Assembly (NCBI GenBank): GCA_038502055.1
Contig: JAXRKN010000041.1
Coordinates: 3,701,501 to 3,765,500 of the forward strand
Source of the DNA: Tanytarsus gracilentus
Taxonomy: Eukaryota > Arthropoda > Insecta > Diptera > Chironomidae
Direction of reading: 5' to 3'
DNA: 64,000 nucleotides
The notes beneath the pieces were generated by a model, which saw only the letters and a list, made by a program, of their open reading frames with translations, made no database searches and had not been told where the DNA came from. How positions within the stretch are numbered: the first letter of the stretch is position 1; every line of letters begins with the position of its first letter. The position numbers and the translations under genes are program-made. This document shows, piece after piece, positions 46,272 to 57,725 of the stretch.

Positions 46272-48133
46272 ATGTATAAAGACTTTGAAATTCAATTTCG
46301 CAAAAAATTGCTCCAGGACTACAACAATCGAACAAAAGTCAAGGCGGGTGAGTGTGAGTGGCATTACAACTTCAACAAAATTAAATTTGCCCACTTTCAA
46401 ACAGTTGCTAAGAAAAAGTTCGATTGTGATGTAAGAGTGAGAAGTTTTCATGAGATACTTCAGCCAATCATTTTAATGGGCAATCTATTCAGCCTTTTTC
46501 CTGTCGCTGGAATTTTTACAAGCGACTCAAAAAATCTTAATTTCCGACTTTCATACCCTGGAACCATCTATTCTATCATTGTTCTCTGCGCCTTTACACT
46601 CGAGTTGATTTTGCTGATTTTATTTCACTACCGAGCGGGCTTCATATTCTTTATGGTCGGTAAGTGAAAATTCATTTACGCTTTGTGTTTAATAAGAAGT
46701 ATAATTGGTAAAACAAGTAATTTAAATTGTTCGATCTTAAAAATTATTTTCCTAAATTTTTATCCTGTGGCAATAAAACAATTAATTTCCTTTCTTTTCC
46801 CCTTTTGACATTTTCCACTCGCTGAACATCAAACAAAATCACACTTAAGGTCAAACAATCTTCACTTTTGTCTGCTGCTTTGGTGCCTACTACTTTTTCA
46901 TTCTTTCAACAAGATGGCCTCATTTCATGACACAGTGGGCAAAATCTGAAGAGCTTTTTCTAAAGCCGCCTTACGTTGACAAAGTCAAGGGAACTTTCGT
47001 TAAAAAGATTTGGTTTATTGCCGGCATAACAATTACATTGTCACTTTGTGATCACTACATTTATTTACTATCAGCTGCCGAACGCACGGCTGAAACGATT
47101 GAACTGTGCGATGAGGATAAACGTGACTTTCTTCGATCCCTTTACGTTAACGAGCGTCAAGTGTTTTACATGGTGATTCCATATCATACAGCATCGTTAC
47201 CATTTATGGAGTGGTATGAGGTGTGTAAGACAATTGCATGGACATACAGCGAGGTTTTCGTGTCAGTTATCGCAATCACGCTCACGACCAGATTTATTCA
47301 GCTCTCGAATCGATTAAAAATTTACAAGGGCCAACACATGTCGGAGGCATTCTGGAATGAAATTCGCGAACATTATAACGTGCTGTGTAATCTCGTTATG
47401 ATGGCGGAGCAGCTTCTCTCTCCCGTCATTCTCGTTTATAGCTTTAGCAATCTGTTTTTTACTTGCCAGAAAATTTTTATGCAATTTGAAACGACAAAAA
47501 TGCCATGGGATCGCTATTACTCGCTTTACTCTTCTCTTTTTCTCGTTATAAGGACGGGATATATGCTTTATTTTGCAGCTGAAGTAAATGAGAAATCACA
47601 AGATCTTTTGAAGATTCTGAGGGAAGTGCCGGACGAGAGTTTTGATGGACTTAACGTGAGATTTATTTTTAAAATCAGAATTAAATGAATTGAAATATTT
47701 TTTAAGACTAAATTTAGAAAAAGTATTTTGATCCCAATTTCATTCTCATGTCTCTAAAAATTAATCATTTTTCTCTCAACAAAAAATAAATTTCACCCAT
47801 GACTTTTGGTCTTTAATCTTCTACACAGTATCATCGACTTTTGGATGTTCTTCACTCAAATCGAATTGCCCTTTCGGGTTATAGGTTCTTCTTCGTAACG
47901 AAGTCCATGATATTGGCTGTGAGATCCTTTTTTGTCGATACATAATGACGCTAATTTTTCATTTCACAGCTGGCCGGCACAATCATAACTTATGAGCTTG
48001 TACGAACATTTTTTATAGAAATTATTATTTCAGTATTTTTTTTATTTTAAAGGTTTTGATTCAACAAATTCATGACATTGATGTTCTCACTAAAAATGGA
48101 ACTTCGAATGCGTGTGGAGAGGTTTTGGTTTGA
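46272..48133 (+). CDS. Sugar-clade gustatory receptor 4 (464 aa)
   Basis: Five exons close in phase: 46272-46659, 46850-47655, 47829-47918, 47970-47999 and 48053-48133. Exon 4 is a mini-exon of 30 nt (LAGTIITYEL), and the next intron is only 53 bp. Features: SFHEILQPIILMGNLFSLFP, LNFRLSYPGTIYSI, STRWPHFMTQWAKSEELFL, PFMEWYEVCKTIAWTYSE, AAEVNEKSQDLLKI, and the signature TYEL split from VLIQQ by the last intron. QF is replaced by QQ. The long hydrophilic N terminus (about 55 residues) precedes the first membrane segment. The intron before LAGTII is at the same site and phase as one in receptor 2. It lies on the plus strand to the right of the 5S/tRNA cluster, divergent from receptor 3. Confidence 0.9.
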
Positions 48134-48979
48134 ACTTTGAAGGAATCATTGACGGACGTGATTTGAAGTTCAACTTATGAAGTGTAAAGCTTTAATTGTA
48201 ATTTTATTGAGTTAAAGTAAAATAAAAATAATTTAATCAATGAAATTTCAGAAATTATTTAAAAATCAACAGCAATTTTACTTTTTTCACTGTCAAAATT
48301 ACTTCATTAAATTTATCTTGTACAATTTTTGCGCACATATGTTCTGGAAATTATCTCAAATTCGTCGTCGCCTATGCCAACGTCAATATTAAAGGTGACA
48401 CGTGGAGGATAAAAAAAGACTGCATGTGGATATTTAAACATAAAATTTTTATTCAACATAGATCTTTCCATGAGTTCAATTGACACGAAACATTAATTTT
48501 TTTTGTGTTATGAAATACTAAAAATAATTTGATGAAATTTGTGACAATTATTTTTGAGATTTTTCAAATATGACAAAAGTTGAATTTAAAGGTTATGTTC
48601 TAAAAAATTTTGGCTTTTAAAATGTGATAAAATTATTTTGCACTTTTTAAAATATTGAAATATATTTACAACATAAAACTATGCAATAAAAATAATGTAA
48701 ACATGAAATTTTCAACGGTTTCATATACTTTAAACTTTCATTTAATAGAAATTTACTTTTAATTCATCAATGAGACGTAAATAAATTTTCTACTTGGCAT
48801 ATTTAGCAAAATTTATAAGTTACGTAACACTTAAATTTTAGTGGAAAATTGGAAATTTTCAAGCTCAGTTAAGGATTTCAAGCATTTTGGTTTATAAAAA
48901 TAATTTACTAAATTAAAATATTTCATCACTGTCACATACAGTTTAAATTCAAACTCAAATTAACTTAATTGTGTGCAAC
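48134..48979. other. Convergent spacer between receptor 4 and cyclophilin-40
   Basis: About 850 bp of AT-rich 3' flanks of two convergent genes. No gene recognised. Confidence 0.5.
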
Positions 48980-50184
48980 TTATTGAAACATTTTTGAATA
49001 ATGTGTTTTCTCTTTCTCGCGATAATTAAGCAAAAACTTCTTTCCTCTCTCGAATTCCCTAACAATCGTCTTATTATTAGGTGACAGTTTCAGTGCTATT
49101 TTAAAATCATCCAATCCCAATTCAAAGTTGTTTAGTTCAATATTGGCGACACCACGGCGATAAAAAGCTTTCAGATTGTTTGAGTCTATTTTAATGGCAG
49201 CGTTGCATGAAAAAATAACGTCTTGATACTCTTTCAGCTTTAGCTCAGTTGCGGCAAGATTCGTGAGATTTATAAGCTGAACAGCACCAAGAGTTTTTTT
49301 ATCCTCATCATTTGTCGTTATGTCCATAAATTTGTTGTAATATCGCGTGAATTTTTTATATTTTCTCGTCGCTGTCACAAAATCTCCATTACGGTAAAAA
49401 TAATTTCCAGATTCTTTGATTATTTTAAAAATATCCAACTTTTCATTTAGCTCCATTGTCTTATCAAAGTCTTTATAATCAGCAGGATATAAAGGAAGTT
49501 TATCATCTGTCACATCATTATCACAAAAGCCCCAATCATCCGAGTCCGGCGGAATCTCACCGCAATCAGCAATGATTATTGGGCGCTTAGGCGTACCTTC
49601 GTCTGTTGCATTTTTTTCCATCTCATCCAAGATTGCCAAACCTTTTTTGACTTGACCAAAAACTACATTTGTCCCATCAAGATGAAAACATTCGACGGAT
49701 GTTATAAAAAACTGAGAATTATTGGTGTTTGGACGGCCGTAATTTGCCATTGAAATGACACCCGGTTCATGCTGTGAGGAATAAATGAATAAAATTAAAT
49801 TTAAAACACTTTTTTAAAATTCAGATTTTTTTGCTTACTTTCAATATGAAATTTTCATCCTCAAAATGTTTTCCGTAAATGGATTCACCACCCGTTCCAT
49901 CGCCTCTTTCAGATATGTCACCACCTTGAGCATGGCAAAGCTTTATGACTTTATGGAAGCATGATCCCTTGTAACATAATCCCTTTTCTCCGGTACATAA
50001 AGCTCGAAAATTTTCGCAAGTCTTTGGACAAATATCGTTTCTGAGTTCCACGACAATCCTTCCGACTGTCATTAAATGGAGATTTTCAGTGAAATATAGT
50101 GATTTAAATTCATTCTTCATGCTTACCATCTTCTTTCCCTATTCGAATATCTAAAAACACTATAGGATTCTTAGGCACTGCCAT
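48980..50184 (-). CDS. Cyp40: Cyclophilin-40 (PPIase D) with TPR domain
   Basis: Three exons, 50127-50184, 49839-50065 and 48980-49771, close in phase and give 358 aa (human PPID has 370). Cyp40 is a prolyl isomerase joined to a TPR clamp that binds the C-terminal EEVD of Hsp90; it acts as a cytosolic co-chaperone. The cyclophilin part spans residues 1 to about 170: NPIVFLDIRIG, CPKTCENFRALCTGEKG, GTGGESIYGKHFEDENF, NYGRPNTNNSQFFIT and CFHLDGTNVVFGQV (His at the tryptophan position, as in other Cyp40s). Active-site residues are altered: FHKVIKLCHAQGGD replaces FHRII-x3-M-x-QGGD, so the catalytic Arg is Lys. The TPR domain (about 200-340) keeps clamp positions, including NLTNLAA and KAFYRRG. 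The Hsp90-binding role is probably kept while isomerase activity is doubtful. Confidence 0.93.
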
Positions 50185-51259
50185 AATTTAATGTTTTTTA
50201 TAAAATTTTCACTCTTCAAATGAGCTTTTATTTAAAAATAATATGGAGTTGGTGAATTTTTACTTGATTTTCTGAAAAAGCGGCTAAATTTGTATGCCAG
50301 ACATGCTTAGTGTGACTGAATGTCAATTTTTATGAAACTTGATAGAATCTGAAAATAAAAAATGGAACATGTAGAAATTGGAACCTGTATAAACAGGCTA
50401 ATGATGATATGCTTGTTAAAAAAATTTTATCAAGGAACTTTCTCAAAATATTCGGCTAAACTTTTAATCACATTATATTTCAGGAAATTGTGTAATATTT
50501 TTGTATTGCTGCAGTAGAAAAATTATATGAGATGATAAAATTTTTTAAATCCCTTTAAAATTTAAGTCTATGATAACACCGAGAATAAAACAAAATTACT
50601 AAAATAATTTTCACATCAATGTTGCTCTAATCTTCATCAATGTAATATTCAGATCGGTTTTATTATCTATAGCTTCTATATTATCGACTATTAATAATTA
50701 AAATATCTATCATGGTCGATGGGAATTTTCTCTTCAACTCCGTCATGCAATCAATGTAAGGTAATGATGTATCATCGTCATACTTTCCCATTTAAAATCC
50801 ATAACTAAAGTTGTTTTTATCTCTCAACACTTCATCATTTCTCGATATTTTCTATTAATTGGTGGCATGGCAGTATATCATGATAAACTTTTCAATAACT
50901 TTACGAGCAAAAAAATTTGTTCGAGCGTTATGAGATGAATTGAAAATATTATCGTTGAAAATTATTGAAGTGTAATTTTTCAAACATAAATTTTATTTAA
51001 TGCTGAATTTTTAAATATCTTCAACGCTCACTCACCATTGCTTTAATGACACTTTTACGATTGAAAGTGAGTTTCGTGTGAGTTTATGCACTTGCAAACA
51101 TGACAACGTGGAAAAATTTGTTGATAAATAATTAATTAAGTGTTGCAATTTTCTCCCTCACTTGACCTCCCATAATGAGTTTTCACAATGCTTTTGTCAA
51201 CACTTTGAACACGCCTGTAAATGCAATCAGACGTCCTTTAAAGTGTAATAAAAAAAGGT
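50185..51259. other. Divergent spacer between cyclophilin-40 and receptor 5
   Basis: About 1.1 kb containing the promoters of both divergent genes. AT-rich, no gene or RNA seen. Confidence 0.5.
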
Positions 51260-52927
51260 ATGAAAACAAAGAAGCAACTTGGTGCAGTAAAATCAAACAT
51301 GATTAAAAGAATTAAAAAGTTGCAAAGCAATCAAAATCAATCGACGGGAATGAAACTCAAGAAGTGGCATTTTGTTGATAATGTGAAATTATTTAAGAAT
51401 CGCATTAATCCAGAGCCTTGTGTCGGTGGTTTTCACGAGGCAATTAAGCCAATGTTAGTTATCGGACAATTCTTTGGAGTCATGCCAGTATCGAACATCA
51501 CCGCAGCGAGTCCAAATTCATTGAATTTTTCATGGAAGTCTTTGAGAGTTTTGTTTGCACTTTTCGTGACTGCCAGTTGTGGATTCGAAGCATTTTTAAC
51601 AATTTATTGGACGCTAAGCAAAAAACTCGAGTTCGGCAAGATGGTCGTTCTTGTTTTTTATGTCACAAATTTTCTGTCATTTGTATGCTTTTTCAGTCTA
51701 GCAAAAGATTGGCCGAAATTGATGGTAAAAATAAATAAAAGTAAAAATTTCTTAATTTAAAAAAATTAAATCAGGTTAAATGGCGCGAGGTTGAGAAGAA
51801 ATTGCCACCATTTCGAACCAAAGAGGAAAAGCAAATGCTTCGCAATCGAATGAGATTCATAGCGTTTATAATTCTAAGTGTTTCCCTTATCGAGCACATC
51901 CTGTCAATTGTGAGCTCTATAACTCAAGTGGTGAACTGTCCTCGCATTAAAAGCATCTATCGAGCATATTACGTTAAAAGTTTCCCGCAAGTTTTCACCT
52001 TATTCTCATACTCGACATTCCTCGGCAACTACATAAAGTTCATTCACGTCACTTCAACATTCGTTTGGAGCTTCACGGATCTATTCATCATCATGATCTC
52101 GTGCGGATTGAGCTTGAAATTTAAATTGATTAATGACCGAATGCTGGAGAACAAAGGAAAGGTGAGTGAGCTTTCGATGTAACTTTTAATGAAGACCAAT
52201 TTTAATTTCATCAAGTACATGCCACCGGAATACTGGAGTGACCAGCGAAGATATTATCGTCAGGTTTGCGAGCTCGTGATGAAAATTGATGATAAAATTT
52301 CATTCATTACCATTCTGTCGATTTCGAATAATTTATTTTTCATTTGTGTGCAATTACTTAATAGCATGGAGTGAGTGAAATGAAATACAATTGAGAGCAG
52401 TATGATGATTTTCTCTTCTAGCGTGCTCAAGTCCTTCGCTCACGGTCTTTACTTTTGGTTCTCGCTAATTTATTTAATTGTTCGAACTCTCGCCGTATCG
52501 CTCTATTCAGCGGAGATAAATGACGAGTCGAAGCGACCTGTTGAATGCTTTCGAGCATCACCGAGAGAATCATGGTGTACCGAGGTTGGCAGCTGTGACA
52601 CTTTAAATTACCTTTCACAACTTTTTCTAATGCTTCTTACAAATAGATAAGGAGATTTATTGAGGAAGTCAATTTTGATGTTGTCGCATTGTCGGGAAAA
52701 AAGTTTTTCTATCTCACCAGGACATTGGTGCTGTCAGTGGCGGGAACAATTGTGTAGGACTTTTACTTAACATCAAAATTGTTTAATAAACATTTTTGCA
52801 TTTGTTTTTTTAATTCAATTCTAGAACGTACGAACTTGTTCTGATTCAATTTAAAACCAACGACGACATTACTGGTGCGACTATTGCAGATTTTATTTTC
52901 AATTTAATTGGATTTTTTCCCATTTAA
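51260..52927 (+). CDS. Sugar-clade gustatory receptor 5 (459 aa)
   Basis: Six exons close in phase: 51260-51724, 51775-52161, 52216-52370, 52422-52584, 52647-52753 and 52825-52927, with introns of only 50-71 bp. Hallmarks of the sugar clade are the cleanest of the five: GGFHEAIKPMLVIGQFFGVM, LNFSWKSLRVLFAL, LAKDWPKLMVKWREVEKKLP, SFTDLFIIMISCGLSLKFKL, the PPEYWSDQRRYYRQVCELV loop, AEINDESKRPVE, LSGKKFFYLTRTLVLSVAGT and TYELVLIQF. Its closest partner in intron layout is receptor 1 (phase-2 intron just before TYEL; phase-2 intron after the LN(S/V) region). A basic N-terminal leader of about 55 residues precedes helix 1. Two in-frame ATGs further in (about 51299 and 51350) are alternative starts. 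Confidence 0.92.
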
Positions 52928-55506
52928 GATTACGATCCTTGTTGGACGAATGTTACAACCGTTTTCTAAGGAGGAAAAATTCTTCAACATTGTAAACGGA
53001 AAAATTGAGCAATTTCTACTTTGCATTATATTTTTTGTTGTTGCAAACTTTCAATTATATTTCACTCTAAAGAATCAAGCAAAAAATTCAATAAATTACA
53101 TTATATTCAAAAATTAAATGAAATAAAAAATAGCAAAAATATCGCAGTGCAGTTGAAATAGTGACTTTAAATTAAAAAAAAATATTCGATAAAATTTTAA
53201 ATCAATTCCTCGGTTTTATATGAATTTGTGCTTTAATATTTTTTATGCAGTTCCATCCACACTTCAACATATGTCAACCTCATAGTTATTTCAACATTCA
53301 CCCAAATCATAAGCATAAAGTAGATGCTTGAAGTTTTTGCATACTAAACTCATAAGTTAGTAAATTTAAAGCGACAGAGCATGATAGATAAAGGAAGGAC
53401 AAAATTTGTATGTGTCTTATTCAGAACTTTTGCTCTCGAAAAATACAAAGAAGAAGAGAGTCGAAGACATTGTCGAAAAAAGTTTCTCCTTCGTCAGAAA
53501 TCACTCTCATGGAGCGCACCAAGAAAAGTTTTTAAATTAATATGTCAAGATGGTCGCATGTTCATCAGAAGGCACCCGCACTTTAAATGAATCATTTCCG
53601 AAGCTGCTTTTTGAATGGCATTTGACCTTCATTTATGGAATATTGCAAATATTTTTAAGAAGCTCAAAAACAATAAATTTGATTTGCCTCAAAATTCGAC
53701 AGCAAATATTTTTTCAGCTTTTTATCAAAATTTTAGCGGTGAAAAAAGTAAAGAATTATTTTATTAGTTTTCATCAAATTCTGAAATAAATTTTTCTAAT
53801 TTTTAAAGGTTTTTAGACCATCTTTTTAAAAAAAGTAATGACTAAAAATTATATTTTTGTATATTTACAATTTCCTATAAAGACCCAAAATTTATGCACT
53901 TAACTTTGTTCATGTTTACCCTTCATGACCTTCTAAAATGATCAACAAACTCTTCCTATCATCTAAACCCTATCTCAACAAAATCTTATCAAGATACGCT
54001 GAGGAGCCAGTCAAGATGAGAAGGATTTGTAAACAATCATCATAATATTGAAGAGATTTATGGTAAAAAACAAGCATAAAAATATTTTCAATGATAAACA
54101 AGATTTTTTACTCGGCAAGACCTCACTCAGGTTTAGATTATGATTTTTTTATAGTCGAGATGTAGATGCATATATGCCTTAAAAGGATGCGTACATATCG
54201 TAAAAATTGGAAAACATTTCTCGAGCAAAAAAGATTTTCCAATTTAACTAAAGTGAACTTCAATTTGGGAGAGAAAAGAAATTGAGATCCTTTTTCTCGT
54301 CGAAATGACTATGGAGGGATGTTATGAGAGAATTTGTATGCTAATGCATGTAAGGTAAAATTAGCTTTTGAAAGTTTCGAGGATGAATTTGAAACAAAAG
54401 TTCATAACTAAATTTGAAGAATTTAGAAGTTGAACAAACTTTCAAAATTTGATTTTTAAAATTATTTAATTTTTTTTAAATTTGACCTAACTTTCAAAAA
54501 AAAATTTAACATAATTGAAATTATCTCAAGCGGCCTTTAAGGGTCTAAATAAGGCTTTCAAATGCAGAACCGACTTTTTTATGAGATCAAATTTCATCTT
54601 AGAACTAAAAATAATCTCCAAAAATTTTTATCTGATGACGCAAGTAAATCCTTCTTATTATTATTCAAGGTGAACACCGTAGCATTCCATAAATTCACTA
54701 CGTATGAAATGACGTATGAAGCATGAAAATGGCACCCGAGCGATTAGTGCTTTATGTTGTGGAAATTCATCCAGCCGAGCAAGCGAAAAACTTCTTCTCG
54801 CCTTTTATTGTCTTTGACAATTCAATTAAATTTAAAATTTATTTAAGAAGAAGATAAAAGTTGTGTTGAGGTTAAATCAAATTTGAATTTTTTCCGTTTT
54901 AACACAATTTATTTTTGATTTTCTAAGCATGTCTTGGTTCAAATTTAAGGGAGTCAAAAGAGTATTAACTAAGTCATGTTAAATTAATTCTTTTAGGTTA
55001 AAAAAGTTTCTTAACAAGGAAAGGGTTTTTTTAAGATTTTATATTTTGATTTTTTCTCAATTTATTTAAAACTGTAGAATTTCATGTATTATAATTTTAA
55101 CTCTAATCCTAAACGTTGCACATAAAAATAATTTAAATTTTTAAAGTTTTATTCATAATGATTCAAAAACTTTTTCCCACTTTGTGTAACCACAAAAGTT
55201 TCATTCTTTTTAACGCTGCATGTTGAAAGTCAATATTTTCTGTATGAAAATCTTTCGAGACTCACCCTTTCATACTTAAATACGCGTAAATTCAGGTAGA
55301 ACGATATTTATGTGGTGATTTTCCAAACTAAATGGCTTCACTATAAACAGCTGTGTGAGTTAATAAAAAACTTGTTGGGTTGGATTTGTTTATCGTTACC
55401 AACAATCGAGAAGGCAACCACGATAAGGCAATAGCTATGGCGACCGCATTAAATATCGCTATGTACTTCATAAACAATTTTTAAGTTGGTGAAAATTTTT
55501 CTTAAG
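52928..55506. other. Intergenic between receptor 5 and CFAP45
   Basis: About 2.6 kb of AT-rich DNA. The frames at 53381-53590 and 53550-53789 have no domain and no splice partners. No repeat or RNA gene seen. Confidence 0.55.
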
Positions 55507-57725
55507 ATGTCCAAATCCGCCAAAGTTAAGCGAAACCGCTTTAAATCAGCCACAAATCGCGCTCACAGCGAAGAATGTATTTGGCAAATCGAAGAAGCTT
55601 CAAGGTCTGTTTACTAAGCATCAAAAATAAAGTAATTTAAAATTTTCTCCTTCAGTTCACGACAAAGCGAAACGCTTTCTGCACATCCAAGGCGAAATCG
55701 AAAGCCACTCGATGGGAAGGAATTTGTCACGATTGTGACACGAGATGGTGTGAGGAATCTTCTCATTCCCAAAAAGCAACCAAATTCTTACGATGAATTT
55801 TGGCCGGAGCGTGAAATCGAGAGAATACAGAACAAGGCAAAAGTCTTGACGGTTGAGGATAAAATGCGAGAAATTGAAGTTAAATATGTCGATAGTAAGA
55901 AATTGAAAGAGGAATCGGAATTGAGGAAGCAACGCCTAAAAAAGATTGATATCGCAAAGAGTGTCAAGATGGATGACAATGAGGATCTTTTTAAAGTGGC
56001 TGAAGCAGATCAAAACCTCAAACTCCTTGACCGTGCATACTTGGCGAAACAAGAACAGGTTTGAGATTAAATAAATTGGCATTTCTCTCGACCTGTTGAA
56101 GTGACCATTAAATCACCTCATTTTTCACTTTTTTTAGGAAGAAGAAGTGAAGAAAGCAAACCGCATAATATTAGCAACAAAGTGCTCCATCATTCGTGAC
56201 GCTCAAATAGCCGAAAAGAACGAAATCGAACGGGAATTTCGCAATGAGAATTTAAGAATGGAACGTATGATGTTGGAGGATCGTGATAAGGCACTTATCG
56301 CTGAGGAGCAAAAGCGTGAACGTGAACGCGAAAATTTACTAAAATATTCCAAAGAGATAAGGGCGCAGCTTGAAGAGAAGGAAGCAATTCGTGCGAAGGA
56401 AGTCGAAAGAATTGAAGAAGAAGCGATAGCTCGAAAGAGAGCACTTGAGGCTATCGAAAAGGTAAAGTGTGAAATGATTGTTGAGAAAGTGATAAAATTA
56501 ATTAAAATTAATGAGTTGAGATTTAAAATTAACAGTTATGTTTGAAAATAATAGTTTTAAAAAATTCTTCCAGGAAGAACAGGAAAAAGTGAAAATTGTT
56601 CGATCGAAGATTGAAAAAACCCGTGAAGGCCTGCAAAAGTCCAGCCACTACAGTCTTTACTTTAAAAATCTCGCCTTTGAAAAGGAGCGAGTAGCCGAGC
56701 TTAAAATTCAGGAATACATGCGTCAGAAGCTCGAACGTGAGAAGCAAATTGAATTAGAAAAGCGTCTGGCCAAGGAGGTAAAGGAAAAAGAGTACGTTAA
56801 AATCCTTCAACGTCAACAGAAATTACTCGAAAGTCAAACTGAGCGCAATGAGTTGGAATATCGTCGGCAGCGTGAGGAAGTCGAGCGAGATTTTCGTCGA
56901 CGTGAAAAGGAAGCGGCAATAAGGAAACGTGAGATGGCTGATCAGATTGCAAAAGCGCGAAGCGCACAACTGGAGGAAGTCGTGAGTTCAAGAAAATTTC
57001 CACTATTAATAACACTAAAATTGTTTACTTTTTTTCACCGAGTGCGTTCTAATTCACAGAAAAGACATCGAGCCATGCAAATCGCACGCGATGAAGCGAA
57101 CTTCAAGGAATTTATGGATAAGCTACGTGCGGAAAAGGATCGTGAAGAACAGCGAAATAAATTGCGTCACGAGAACAAATACAAATATCGTGACGATATT
57201 GTAGCACAGATTGAGGAGAAACGACGAAAGCAGCGGGAAATGGAAGAAAAATTAAAGCGAGAGCAATTGGCCATCATTGAAATGGAACGGCAGCGTGAAC
57301 AGTAAGATAAAAAGTTTAATACTTTTATGGGAAGGTTTTACTTGCAAGAATTTAATACATAAACTTTAAAGTATTATTAGAAATAATCTAAAACATTTTT
57401 TGTCCCTTCCTCGCTCTAAAACTTTTACATTTTTATACCCCAAGCACTGTTTTTGACATGTTTACTCTCTTTTTCTGCTCTTCTCTAAACTTATTTACAA
57501 AAGCGAGGGATGAAATTGATTATCGACTTTTTCCTAACTTGAATTAATTTCTATTAGAAAGCACTGATCCATTTTTCCACTTTACTTTTATCAAGGAATG
57601 TGAAGAATGTCATCGAAATGAAAGTGAAAGAGATGAAGGTGAACAACATTCCCGAGAAATTTATCAAGGATGTTGAGCGTCAACTGAATAACCTCGCCAA
57701 CTTGAATCTATCTAAGGTTAAATGA
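55507..57725 (+). CDS. CFAP45: Cilia- and flagella-associated protein 45
   Basis: Six exons close in phase: 55507-55604, 55656-56058, 56138-56461, 56574-56981, 57060-57301 and 57596-57725, giving 534 aa (human CFAP45 has 551). CFAP45 is a microtubule-inner protein of doublet A-tubules and binds AMP; it supports motile cilia and sperm flagella. Signatures kept here: VTIVTRDGVRNLLIP near residue 60 (human ITRDMVRELIVP), EEFERI-like REIERI, KKANRIILATKCSIIRDAQI (human SKIILNAKCHAIRDAQI), then about 330 residues of charged Glu/Lys/Arg coiled coil, and the C-terminal NNIPEKFIKDVERQLNNLAN (human GLPEKYCIEAERKAN). In insects such genes serve sperm and chordotonal cilia, so a testis or sensory-neuron expression pattern is expected. 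The protein is intact, with no damage seen. Confidence 0.92.
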
